Below are positions 52,679 to 60,892 of a stretch of 64,000 bases of DNA, in pieces. The notes beneath the pieces are model-generated. The model was not told the origin of the DNA, did no database searches, and saw nothing but the letters and a program-made list of their open reading frames with translations. This stretch comes from Rubricoccus sp038746605. Lineage in GTDB: Bacteria > Bacteroidota > Rhodothermia > Rhodothermales > Rubricoccaceae. The translations under genes and the position numbers were made by a program. How positions within the stretch are numbered: the first letter of the stretch is position 1; every line of letters starts with the position of its first letter. Where the stretch lies: NCBI GenBank assembly GCA_038746605.1, contig JBCDKM010000019.1, forward strand, positions 1 through 64,000, given 5' to 3'.

Positions 52679-54676
52679 CTAGCGAGTCAGGATGACGCGG
52701 CGGGTCGCGTCTACCGTCTCGCCCTGAGCACGGACGATGTAGACGCCTGCGTCCAGCCCGTTGCCATCCAGCGTGATCGGGTAGCGACGGCCTGCGACGA
52801 GCGTCTCATCGAGAAGCGTGGCGACCTCGCGGCCGAGGGCATCGTAGACCGACACCGTCACGTGCTGTGCTGCCTCGACGCGAATCTCGATCTGGGTGGT
52901 GCCCCAGAACGGGTTCGGGCTCGCGGCGGAAATCTCGATGGCCTCGTCGAGAAGATCCGGGCTGTCCTCTTCGGACACGGCGGTGAGACACGTCAGGCCC
53001 GTGTAGCCCTGCTGCTGGAAATTGGAGCAGAAGGCGTCCAGCTCGGTCTGGTTGTAGCCCATGTTCAGCGCCGCCTGCATCACGGCTTGTGCAGCCTGTG
53101 GCTGACGAGTCGACGAGTTGGTCATCGCGATGCCCTCGAAGACGGCCGCATCCGCGCGCTGCTGTCCGATGATGTTCCAGACCCGCATGAGCGACGTGCT
53201 CCAGTGCTGTCCGCGCCCATGGGGCACAAAGCCGGAGGGGTAGTTGCTCGTGATGCCTGCCGAACGGCCCGGCCAGCATGGGTTGTGCCCATCCCACTTG
53301 AAGACCCAGTTGTAGGATGCGTCGGAGGGAGAGAGCAGTGCGAGACCGCGCGTGTAGCTCGCTGCCACGTAGTCACCGAACCCTTCGCTCAGACCGTCCG
53401 CGTTGTTGGAGATGGCGGAGAGCCAATCGTGGAGACCGTGTCCGAGTTCGTGGATGATCACGTCCGCGTCCTCGGAGTCGTCCACGCAACCATGGCCGAA
53501 CTGGAGGCGATCACTGCCGGAGGAGAAGGACGAGTTGTCTGCGCCACCGAAGCCATTCGAGTCGAACTGGACACCCGTGGAGTAGGCTTGCGGGAGCGCC
53601 GGGATGCCGAGGGTCTCGTTGACGTACCGCATGTAGTTGTCCAGGTGCCAATAGACCGTCGCGGCTTCGAACGAGTTGTTGTCACGCGTGTAGTCCCACT
53701 CCGAGGAGGACTGCGAGAAATCCCCATCGAAGGGAGACGCCCAGTCCACGCTGTGAGCGTAGGGGCCATTGAGTTCGTACGTGGAGCCGTTGAGCGCGAT
53801 GTCCCGAAGTGTCACGCGCGTACGAGCAGCCTCCAGCTGTGGCGTGTTGGCGTCTCCGGCGTCGACATAGCCTGGCGTGCCATAGGGAACCCCCACACGG
53901 GTCAATGGATCGGGATCGAAGATGAAGCCGGTCCCATCGACGCGGAAAATCATCGGGTGCAGGCGAGACGGCGACTCTGGGGACGTCGGATCATGCGCGT
54001 GATGCGTCACCATGCGGTCCGCTACGCGGATGAGTTCACCCGTAGCGGCATCGACGATGATCTCCCAGTCACCATGGGGCGCCTCGGGCTCGAGGCGGAC
54101 GTTCCACGCGAGGCGGGCACCGTCGTCACCGGGCCACACCACGAGGGAGGTCTCATCGAAGTGAAGGGCTCCGGTGGCGCCCAGATACTCATGGGCCGTC
54201 GTGCGGGCTGCGAGCGCCGGGATCACAGGGTCAACGTCAACGGTGCCGATGTCGCGAGTCCCATTGAACACCGCCTGGACCCGGTTCTGGAGGTCGATGC
54301 TGACCGCCGTGTCTGTGCCCCAAACCGGGACCCCGTTGACCGTCTGCTGGAACCGTACGGTCGTTCCCGCACGGCCCTCACGGACCCGAGTCATCTCTAG
54401 GTCTGCCTCGCGGACACCGAGGAGACTCTCATGTCCTGCGAGGTACTCGCGCGCCATGACCTCCGGCGCGGCAGGCCGCACGACGGCGTCAATGGCGGTC
54501 AAGGACGAGACGCGCCCTGTCCTCATGCTGGCGTATCCGCCTTGAGTCGTTTCCAGGGACGCGATGGTGGGGTCGGAGCCGAGTTCAAGCGGGCTGGCGT
54601 CCCGAGGCTTCTGGGCATCCGCTGCGGACGCGATCAGAAGGAGTGCGAGAGCGGCGGCGGGTAGACGTAACGTCAA
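52679..54676 (-). CDS. Secreted M4/M36-type zinc metallopeptidase with C-terminal sorting domain
   Basis: About 665 aa if the start is the TTG at 54676; no ATG precedes the signal peptide (LRLPAAALALLLIASAADA-Q). An FTP-type propeptide (about 60-200; VRFQQTVNGVPVWG) precedes the catalytic domain, which has the zinc motif HELGH in VIIHELGHGLHDW and the third ligand in GLSEGFGDY. The C-terminus is a type A sorting domain (SPNPFWGTTQIEI, VYDALGREVATL, GLDAGVYIVRAQG), implying T9SS secretion after Sec. Confidence 0.87.
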   Translation of the reverse strand: MTLRLPAAALALLLIASAADAQKPRDASPLELGSDPTIASLETTQGGYASMRTGRVSSLTAIDAVVRPAAPEVMAREYLAGHESLLGVREADLEMTRVREGRAGTTVRFQQTVNGVPVWGTDTAVSIDLQNRVQAVFNGTRDIGTVDVDPVIPALAARTTAHEYLGATGALHFDETSLVVWPGDDGARLAWNVRLEPEAPHGDWEIIVDAATGELIRVADRMVTHHAHDPTSPESPSRLHPMIFRVDGTGFIFDPDPLTRVGVPYGTPGYVDAGDANTPQLEAARTRVTLRDIALNGSTYELNGPYAHSVDWASPFDGDFSQSSSEWDYTRDNNSFEAATVYWHLDNYMRYVNETLGIPALPQAYSTGVQFDSNGFGGADNSSFSSGSDRLQFGHGCVDDSEDADVIIHELGHGLHDWLSAISNNADGLSEGFGDYVAASYTRGLALLSPSDASYNWVFKWDGHNPCWPGRSAGITSNYPSGFVPHGRGQHWSTSLMRVWNIIGQQRADAAVFEGIAMTNSSTRQPQAAQAVMQAALNMGYNQTELDAFCSNFQQQGYTGLTCLTAVSEEDSPDLLDEAIEISAASPNPFWGTTQIEIRVEAAQHVTVSVYDALGREVATLLDETLVAGRRYPITLDGNGLDAGVYIVRAQGETVDATRRVILTR

Positions 54677-54771
54677 GGCAGTAGGGGCGTTGGCGGGAGG
54701 ATCCCAAGATCGCAGGAGCCCGCGACGGGTGCAAACGTAGACATGTGAATCGTATGACTCGCGCGGACTTC

Positions 54772-55839
54772 TCACGCGGCAGTAGCCATCGCGAGCGCGA
54801 GCGTTCGAAGGTGAAACCGCACGGCGAGGGTCGGATCCACTGGCTGGATCCCGAACGCGTCCACGAGCACATTCGCGTCTTCCCCGAGGCGTTGGCGAAA
54901 GGCTGCTGCAAGACCCGCGTGCCCAGCCTCGTGGTCGTAGGTCGCGGAGAGGTAGAACAAAGGCAGCTCCGTAACGATGCAAAGCGGCTGGGCTGCGCTC
55001 GTCGCGATGGCCTCCTCCATGCTCGAACGGTGGAAACGAGACGCCATCTCAGGGTCTCCTGCCGCCTCGAAGTGGGCCCGCATCGCGGCTCCCTCCGGCG
55101 TCGACCAGAACCCGGGGCCGCCGTAGAGGAATCCCTTGTCTCCCTCTCTATCGTGGTCGTGAAGGCGGAATCCGGCTTCATGTGCTGCTTCTCGGAACCC
55201 CTCGCGCAGCGTCCCCGAGGCAGGCGCATCCAGCCAATCCTTCTCGATCAGGAGCAACGCACCTTCGGAGAACGCCATCCCATGCAGACTGGCGTGAAGC
55301 GCGAGCGATGGGCCATCGGCGAAGAGGAACGCCGTCGCGGCGCGGTTCTCGGCTCGCATCGCGGGGTATCCAAACTCGATGTCACGCCCCGGCGCCTCCC
55401 GCAGCCGCTCCCGGTTGAACAGACGGAGCAACGCCGCCGGGTCGTCCGCGAGGTCGTTCCAGCGCGAGATCCAGGGCTGGTTGCGCGCCTCGCCGTCGGG
55501 GTTGATATGTGGGATGATCCGAAGCGTGAACCGCTCGAAGAGGTCCGCGAGTCCGCCCGCCTCGGCGCCCCAGTCGCGGGCCGCGAGCCCCTCCACGACG
55601 AGGTGACGGAGCGTCTCCGGCCCGACCGGCTCATCCGCGTGGGCCCCGGCCATGAGCGTCACGAGGCGGGGGCCGTAGCCCAACGTGACGCCTGCAATCG
55701 GTCTCCCCTCTTCGCTCTCGCCAATGATCTCGAACGTCGCGAGGTCGGGGTTGGACTCGCACGCGTGGCGGAGTTCATCGAGAACCTCCGCGCTCGTTCG
55801 GAACCGGACCGTCCCGATGTCCAGATCCGCCAGCGTCAT
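54772..55839 (-). CDS. M14-like zinc carboxypeptidase
   Basis: 355 aa from ATG 55839, overlapping the upstream flavodoxin stop (ATGA). The zinc site is visible: GAHADEPVG with His and Glu at about 69-72, and a later His in LALHASLHGM; the catalytic Glu is probably in IVTELPLF. IIPHINPDGEARN matches the family's Arg/Asn substrate-binding region. There is no signal peptide, so it acts in the cytoplasm, perhaps on peptides or murein fragments. Confidence 0.82.
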   Translation of the reverse strand: MTLADLDIGTVRFRTSAEVLDELRHACESNPDLATFEIIGESEEGRPIAGVTLGYGPRLVTLMAGAHADEPVGPETLRHLVVEGLAARDWGAEAGGLADLFERFTLRIIPHINPDGEARNQPWISRWNDLADDPAALLRLFNRERLREAPGRDIEFGYPAMRAENRAATAFLFADGPSLALHASLHGMAFSEGALLLIEKDWLDAPASGTLREGFREAAHEAGFRLHDHDREGDKGFLYGGPGFWSTPEGAAMRAHFEAAGDPEMASRFHRSSMEEAIATSAAQPLCIVTELPLFYLSATYDHEAGHAGLAAAFRQRLGEDANVLVDAFGIQPVDPTLAVRFHLRTLALAMATAA

Positions 55840-56321
55840 TCCACCACGGGTTCCGCGAAGGCCGTCGCGAGGCGGTCCGTCCAGAGCAAAGCGGACGCGA
55901 CGTCGTCGGGCGTAGGGGTCCCGTCGATCTCGTGCATCGGCTGGACCTCCGTCGCGCCGAACTCTTGGAGGCGGTCGCCGAGCCAGATCGCGGCCGTCTG
56001 GTAGTACGGGCGGTACTCGCGGTCGCCGAGGCCGATGATGCCGAACCGGACAGCCGCGAGGTCGGGCGCCACGACGGGGAGAGACTCCTGAAAGTCTTTG
56101 CCATTGTCGGGAAACGTTCCGTCGGACCACGTGCACATCACGACGATCACCTGCCGGTACTCCCCGAGCATCTCCGGGTACGCCTCGGCCATGTCCACGA
56201 CGTGAGCGTCGAAGCCGAGATCTGCCAGCCGGTCGGCCACGGCATCCGCGACCGTTTCGCTGTTCCCCGTCTGAGTGCCGACGAGCACGAGAACATCGGG
56301 ATGGGCAGCGTGGAGATCCAT
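55836..56321 (-). CDS. Flavodoxin-domain protein
   Basis: 161 aa. FMN phosphate loop VGTQTGNSET at about 14-23, MCTWSDGTFPDNGKDF near 62 and GLGDREY near 97 match short-chain flavodoxin/MioC-type proteins. It carries electrons in the cytoplasm; the partner is not evident. Coupled to the downstream M14 peptidase gene. Confidence 0.87.
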   Translation of the reverse strand: MDLHAAHPDVLVLVGTQTGNSETVADAVADRLADLGFDAHVVDMAEAYPEMLGEYRQVIVVMCTWSDGTFPDNGKDFQESLPVVAPDLAAVRFGIIGLGDREYRPYYQTAAIWLGDRLQEFGATEVQPMHEIDGTPTPDDVASALLWTDRLATAFAEPVVE

Positions 56322-56350
56322 CAGAGTGAAGACTGGAGGGGTCTGAATGC

Positions 56351-56395
56351 AGAAGGGGAAACCAGCCTCAAGGTTCCGAGGCGGCTTCCCCTTCT
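56351..56395 (-). terminator. Hairpin terminator after the DUF5117 metalloprotease gene
   Basis: Outer arms AGAAGGGGAA (56351-56360) and TTCCCCTTCT (56386-56395) are perfectly complementary, with an inner GCCTC/GAGGC stem. There is no long T-run. It lies between two minus-strand genes and should terminate the upstream one. Confidence 0.6.
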
Positions 56396-56419
56396 GAGGT
56401 CAGCGTTCGAGCCGTGCGG

Positions 56420-58888
56420 CTAGTCGTCGGTGTCGAGAGCGTCCTCGACTCGGGCGGCGATGTCCATGAGGTGCAGCGTCATCAAGCGATCGTCGCGATA
56501 GCGGCGCATGGCGTCCTCGGCGATCTCTTGGAGTTCCATCAACTCCCCGCGCGCGAGCGCTCGCACATCCGAACGAGACGCGGGAAGCGTCCGGTACTGC
56601 GTCCCGACCGGCGCACGGCCGAGGTTGGAGGGAGTGGCCGTCAGGAGTCCTTCGAGCGCGTCGATGTGGGCGCGCTGGAGGGCGCGCCGCGTGGCGTCGA
56701 TGTCATCGCCCGAGGCGATCTCTGACCACACGCCCTCGCGGAGGTCCGTCAACAGATCGAGAGGACTGTAGGCGTCCTCGTTCATCATGACCTGCTCCTC
56801 CATCCGCGCGAGGCGGCGCATGTCGAGCAAACGCCCGACAGCGCCTTGCTGGAGCGAGAGGATGCGGTTCGCAGAACCGGCGGGCTCGACGCGGTCCAGA
56901 ATCTCCGGCACGAGCAGCCAGTCCGGGCGTGAGAGGCCGTTCTCGATGATCCACGCGACGGCCTCACGCTGAATCTCCGCCGGAACGGGCGTGTAGACGA
57001 CCCCTTCATCGTCGCTGAACTTGGTGTCGGAATACACGCCTCCCACGTTGCGCGCGACGTGGTTGAGGTACCGGTTCCACTGGGAGACAACATTGCCGTA
57101 CAGTTCCGCGAGGTCGGAGTAGTCCTCGCCCTCGTCCACGGCCCACTCGATCAGGTTGGGCGTGATGCGCTTGAGGTTCCCCAGACCGTACGTGGAGGCG
57201 AGCACGGCATCATCGCCGAGGTCCTCGGACTGTGCACGGGGATCGAGCGGATCGCCCTGTTGGGCTCCGTAGCGAAGGGCGGGGTTCTGGAGCGCCTCCT
57301 GCGTCATCTCCTGTAGGATCGCGCGCTCCTCTTCCTCACTCTCGGCATCCGGGAAGTAGGTGTAGCCCCACTTCGCGTTCCAGATGTCGTACTCGCCAAC
57401 ATCCGGCATGAGGTTCGTCACGCCGTCACCGGGCTGCGCGACGTAGTTGAACCGCGCGTAGTCCATGATGCTCGGCGCCGTGCCACGCGTGGCGGTAAAG
57501 GTTGGGGAGCGGAGGCTGTCTACCGGGTAGGCGTTGGACGAGATGAAGTTGTGCGGGAAGCCGAGCGTGTGACCGACCTCGTGAGCGCTCACGAAGCGCA
57601 CGAGGCGGCCCATCACCTCATCGTCGAACTCGGTGCTACGAGCGGCGGGGTTGATAGCGGCGGTCTGCACGAAGAACCAGTTCCGCAGCAGGTTGGTCAC
57701 GTTGTGGTACCAGCCGATGTCGGACTCCAGGATTTCGCCGGAACGGGGATCGTGGACATGCGGACCGTACGCGTTCTGAATGTCACTCGCGAAGTAGCGG
57801 ATAACAGAGTACCGTGCGTCCTCGGGGCTCCAGTCCGGGTCCTCCTCGGGTGTCGGGGGGAGTGCGCTTCGAATGGCGTTGCTGAATCCGGCCGCTTCGA
57901 AGGCGACCGCCCAGTCGTCCACACCCTGTCGGAGGTAGGGAATCCACTTCTCCGGCGTAGCAGGGTCGATGTAGTACACGATGGGCTTGACCGGGTCTAC
58001 CAACTCCCCCCGTCGGTAGGCGTCCACGTCGGAGGGTTCCATGCGCCAGCGTGTCACGAAGCGACGCCGCTCCGCGCGCTGATTGTCCAGGCCGTAGTCC
58101 AACTGGCTGACGGTGAAGAACCCGACGCGGGGATCGTAGCGTCGCGGGCGCATCGGCACCTCGGGTAGGATGACGAACGAGTGCGCCATCTCGACGGAGA
58201 GCGTGCCCGTGGACGAGTTCGTCGGCGGGTTCTGCGCCTGGTACGTCAGCACCGAGCGAATCTCGACGTTCTGCGGGTAGGCCGCTGCGCGCTCCAGGAA
58301 GCTGCGGGACTCGTCGAGGCGGCGGACCCGGAGTTGCTCCCGAAAGAAGTTCGGCAGGCCGAATACAGGCACGTCGGTTGTGAAGAGGCTCGTCATGTCG
58401 ACCACGACCGACGTGTCTTCGCGCACCGCCATGCCCTTCAGCCGCGCGATGATCGGCTCGAACGAGCTGTTCTCGACCGCCTGCGAGATCGGTAGGTCGT
58501 CGTCCGCAACGATGCTGAAGCGGACGGTACGGAGAAGGGCGTCGTCGCCGCGCCGGTCGAAGCGGACCGTCTGGGTGTTGACCTTCGTGCCACCGTACTG
58601 GAGCCCTTCGGCGGTCTTCGCGATGCGGCTGACGACGAGGATGTCGCGCCCGAACAGGCTGTCCGGGATCTCGCCGAGAACCTTCGCACCGTCGTCCATG
58701 AGATGGAGCGCGATGAGCCCTTCGTCCATCTCGCCATCCTTGACGACCTCGGCGTAGGGTTTCAGGTCATCTCCTCCGCCTCGGGACGGCGGTGGGATGG
58801 GTGGCGTCGGGGGAGTGACGGGGCCGCTGCCGGAGCAACCAGCGATGAGGGCGCACGCGAGGACGGCGCCGAGAGTCCGAAGGGTCAT
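56420..58888 (-). CDS. Zinc-dependent metalloprotease lipoprotein (DUF5117 family)
   Basis: 822 aa. Signal peptide with lipobox ALIAGC, then a Pro/Gly linker. The region from about 50-270 matches the DUF5118/DUF5117 N-terminal part (LFGRDILVVSRIAKT, NVEIRSVLTYQ), and the metzincin-type zinc motif HEVGHTLGFPHN lies near 440. IMDYARFNYVAQPGDG follows with the Met-turn. Such proteins are large envelope-anchored peptidases of Bacteroidota; substrates are unknown. It is probably on the outer membrane. Confidence 0.9.
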   Translation of the reverse strand: MTLRTLGAVLACALIAGCSGSGPVTPPTPPIPPPSRGGGDDLKPYAEVVKDGEMDEGLIALHLMDDGAKVLGEIPDSLFGRDILVVSRIAKTAEGLQYGGTKVNTQTVRFDRRGDDALLRTVRFSIVADDDLPISQAVENSSFEPIIARLKGMAVREDTSVVVDMTSLFTTDVPVFGLPNFFREQLRVRRLDESRSFLERAAAYPQNVEIRSVLTYQAQNPPTNSSTGTLSVEMAHSFVILPEVPMRPRRYDPRVGFFTVSQLDYGLDNQRAERRRFVTRWRMEPSDVDAYRRGELVDPVKPIVYYIDPATPEKWIPYLRQGVDDWAVAFEAAGFSNAIRSALPPTPEEDPDWSPEDARYSVIRYFASDIQNAYGPHVHDPRSGEILESDIGWYHNVTNLLRNWFFVQTAAINPAARSTEFDDEVMGRLVRFVSAHEVGHTLGFPHNFISSNAYPVDSLRSPTFTATRGTAPSIMDYARFNYVAQPGDGVTNLMPDVGEYDIWNAKWGYTYFPDAESEEEERAILQEMTQEALQNPALRYGAQQGDPLDPRAQSEDLGDDAVLASTYGLGNLKRITPNLIEWAVDEGEDYSDLAELYGNVVSQWNRYLNHVARNVGGVYSDTKFSDDEGVVYTPVPAEIQREAVAWIIENGLSRPDWLLVPEILDRVEPAGSANRILSLQQGAVGRLLDMRRLARMEEQVMMNEDAYSPLDLLTDLREGVWSEIASGDDIDATRRALQRAHIDALEGLLTATPSNLGRAPVGTQYRTLPASRSDVRALARGELMELQEIAEDAMRRYRDDRLMTLHLMDIAARVEDALDTDD

Positions 58889-58902
58889 GGGAGAGAAAGG
58901 GC

Positions 58903-59598
58903 CTAGCGGGGAAGGAAGGTCCAGTTTAGCAGCACGACGCCCATGGTGGGAGTCGGTGCGAAGGCGCCGAGGTAGACCGGCCCGGAGGGACGGTCCAGGC
59001 GGACATCTGCTGCCACGAGCGGCTCTCCATCGAGGAAGACGGTCAACTGGCCGGGCACATAATCGACCGTGAGAGTGTGAGTTCCGCGCCAGTCGCGCGC
59101 ATCGAGCGTCACGCCTCCGACCGGCTCGTACTGAGTTGCTGGACCGGGCGCTCGGGTGCTGGCGGTCAGTTCCGCCGTGTTGCCGACACCGGGGTCCATT
59201 AGGGTGATCAGGAGTTGGCCGACATCCCCGGTCAAGGCGTCGTCCAGGTCGCGCAGTTCCATCGAGAGGCCGACGGTCGCTCCAGGCTCGCCCGAGAGTT
59301 CGAACGTGACATCCGTTCGGAAGCCCTCGGGAGGACGGTCTCGTGGGAAGGCATGGAGGAGATACGCCGTGCCGCTCTTGAACCGGTCGGTCGCGTCGGG
59401 TGGCGTCAGCCGCAACACTCCGTTGCGTCCCCTCTCCCAGCGAGCTGTCCCCTCGATCAGCAGCCGGTCCTCCCGGAGCACGTCCTCCCCCGCCCTCTCC
59501 GCGGACGCGGCCTCGTCGGCTCCCGATGGCACCGAGGCGGGCCGAGCCGAACAGCCCGCGAGAGCGAGAACGCTGATGAGGAGGAACAGACGGCGCAT
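58903..59598 (-). CDS. Lipoprotein with concanavalin-like domain
   Basis: 231 aa. MRRLFLLISVLALAGCSARP has a lipobox (ALAGC). The rest is all-beta (about 45-230), with DWRGTHTLTVDYVPGQLTVFLDG typical of LamG/DUF1080-like lectin folds. It may bind a glycan, but no catalytic residues are recognised. It lies 14 bp upstream of the DUF5117 gene and 1 bp after the T9SS plug gene; the three minus-strand lipoprotein genes probably form one operon. Confidence 0.78.
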   Translation of the reverse strand: MRRLFLLISVLALAGCSARPASVPSGADEAASAERAGEDVLREDRLLIEGTARWERGRNGVLRLTPPDATDRFKSGTAYLLHAFPRDRPPEGFRTDVTFELSGEPGATVGLSMELRDLDDALTGDVGQLLITLMDPGVGNTAELTASTRAPGPATQYEPVGGVTLDARDWRGTHTLTVDYVPGQLTVFLDGEPLVAADVRLDRPSGPVYLGAFAPTPTMGVVLLNWTFLPR

Positions 59599-59599
59599 C

Positions 59600-60874
59600 T
59601 CAGCGGGCGACGGCGCTCTGAACCCCCACGAGACGGTCCGCGAAGCGCGTCAGGTCTTGGTAAAACACGAGGGCGGTGTACACAGACGGCTGACCGAGCG
59701 CCACGGGCTGGCGTGACGGCGGAGCACGGGGAGCGGGGAAATCGTACGCGTAGATGCCCTGTTTCACCAGGACGGTCCCGACGTACCGCTTCTCGTCCGG
59801 TCTCCACTCCAGGCGGTTGCGGGCGCTCGTCTTGCCCTCCGTGAACCCACCGCGGACGTACACTGGACCGGGCAACTCGCGCTCTCCGGGCGGGACGTAG
59901 CGGAAGGTGACATCGACGTACTCCGCCTCGTCGTCTGCACGCCCGGCCTCGCGATAGCCGTTGTCGATGGCCGCTCCAGACAGAAGAACGGGGTCAAAGA
60001 TTTCGCCCCCGAAGGCCGCAAAGTCAGGCTGCATGAGTGCCGTCGGAGGCATCGCGACGACGTCCACTTCCTCCACCTCGGGCGAGAGGCCGAGCACGCC
60101 GAGATCGAGGCGGTAGATCGGCGGAACCGGCTGGAAGGCCTCAGATCGCGGGAGGTAAAACCCGAACACGGCCAGCTCTGCAATCGACGGCTCTTGGGAA
60201 CACCGGAGCGCGTCTACCTGGCCGTCGCGGAAGAAACAGACCGTGAACTGAAACGGGTCCTCGTTCGCGAGAGCGCCCAGAGGCCGGAGCCGTGCCGAGG
60301 GTTGGATCGCTTGCCCGACGGCACCCGCCTCCGCGAGACGAGACCCCAGCAGCATCTCGGTCTCGACGAGGTCCTCGGTGACGAAGAACGTCCGCTCGAA
60401 AAGTGCAGGGCCACCCGGATCGCTCACCGTGAGCGTGTAGACGCCGCCCAGCCGGAACCCGATGCCGGTGTTGGGGAAGGTGTAGCGGTAGTGCACGTAC
60501 GGCACCGCCGTGTTTCCCGAGGGGTCCGAGTCGAAGATCTCATCGCGGTCAAAACCAGTCAGGTACTCCGTGGGCACGAGGTTCTGCTCGCCTCGTTGGG
60601 GCACGCGCCGAAACTGGACATCGAGAGGCTGGTTGGCCGTCGTACCGACCACGTCGAACTCCAGCGTGAGGGAGTTCTGCTCTCGCAGCGACAGGATCGG
60701 AAGCGAGACTTCTTCGCCGGTCTGGTACAGTTGCACGGTGTGGATCCGGTCGTCCGTCTCCACGGGCCCGGGAGGCTCTGGCTCTTCCCGTTCTCCCTCC
60801 AGTCCCTCGGGTGCAGCACATCCGGCGAGCACCACGAGACAGGCGAGGAGAGCGAGGAGTGACAACCGGGGCAT
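59600..60874 (-). CDS. T9SS plug-domain lipoprotein (DUF5103)
   Basis: 424 aa, MPRLSLLALLACLVVLAGCAAP with lipobox. The N-terminal third matches the type IX secretion plug first domain: IHTVQLYQTGEEVSLPIL, SLTLEFDVVG, PTEYLTGF, VPYVHYRYTFPNTGIGFRLGG and GVYTLTV. DUF5103 proteins associate with the SprA translocon of Bacteroidota. A -7-like TATCTTGC ends 3 nt before the ATG. Two proteins in this window carry matching C-terminal sorting domains. Confidence 0.85.
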   Translation of the reverse strand: MPRLSLLALLACLVVLAGCAAPEGLEGEREEPEPPGPVETDDRIHTVQLYQTGEEVSLPILSLREQNSLTLEFDVVGTTANQPLDVQFRRVPQRGEQNLVPTEYLTGFDRDEIFDSDPSGNTAVPYVHYRYTFPNTGIGFRLGGVYTLTVSDPGGPALFERTFFVTEDLVETEMLLGSRLAEAGAVGQAIQPSARLRPLGALANEDPFQFTVCFFRDGQVDALRCSQEPSIAELAVFGFYLPRSEAFQPVPPIYRLDLGVLGLSPEVEEVDVVAMPPTALMQPDFAAFGGEIFDPVLLSGAAIDNGYREAGRADDEAEYVDVTFRYVPPGERELPGPVYVRGGFTEGKTSARNRLEWRPDEKRYVGTVLVKQGIYAYDFPAPRAPPSRQPVALGQPSVYTALVFYQDLTRFADRLVGVQSAVAR

Positions 60875-60877
60875 GAA

Positions 60878-60885
60878 GCAAGATA
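60878..60885 (-). promoter_or_regulatory. -7-like promoter element, likely leaderless start
   Basis: TATCTTGC on the minus strand with a 3-nt gap to the ATG at 60874. Confidence 0.45.
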
Positions 60886-60892
60886 GACGGCG

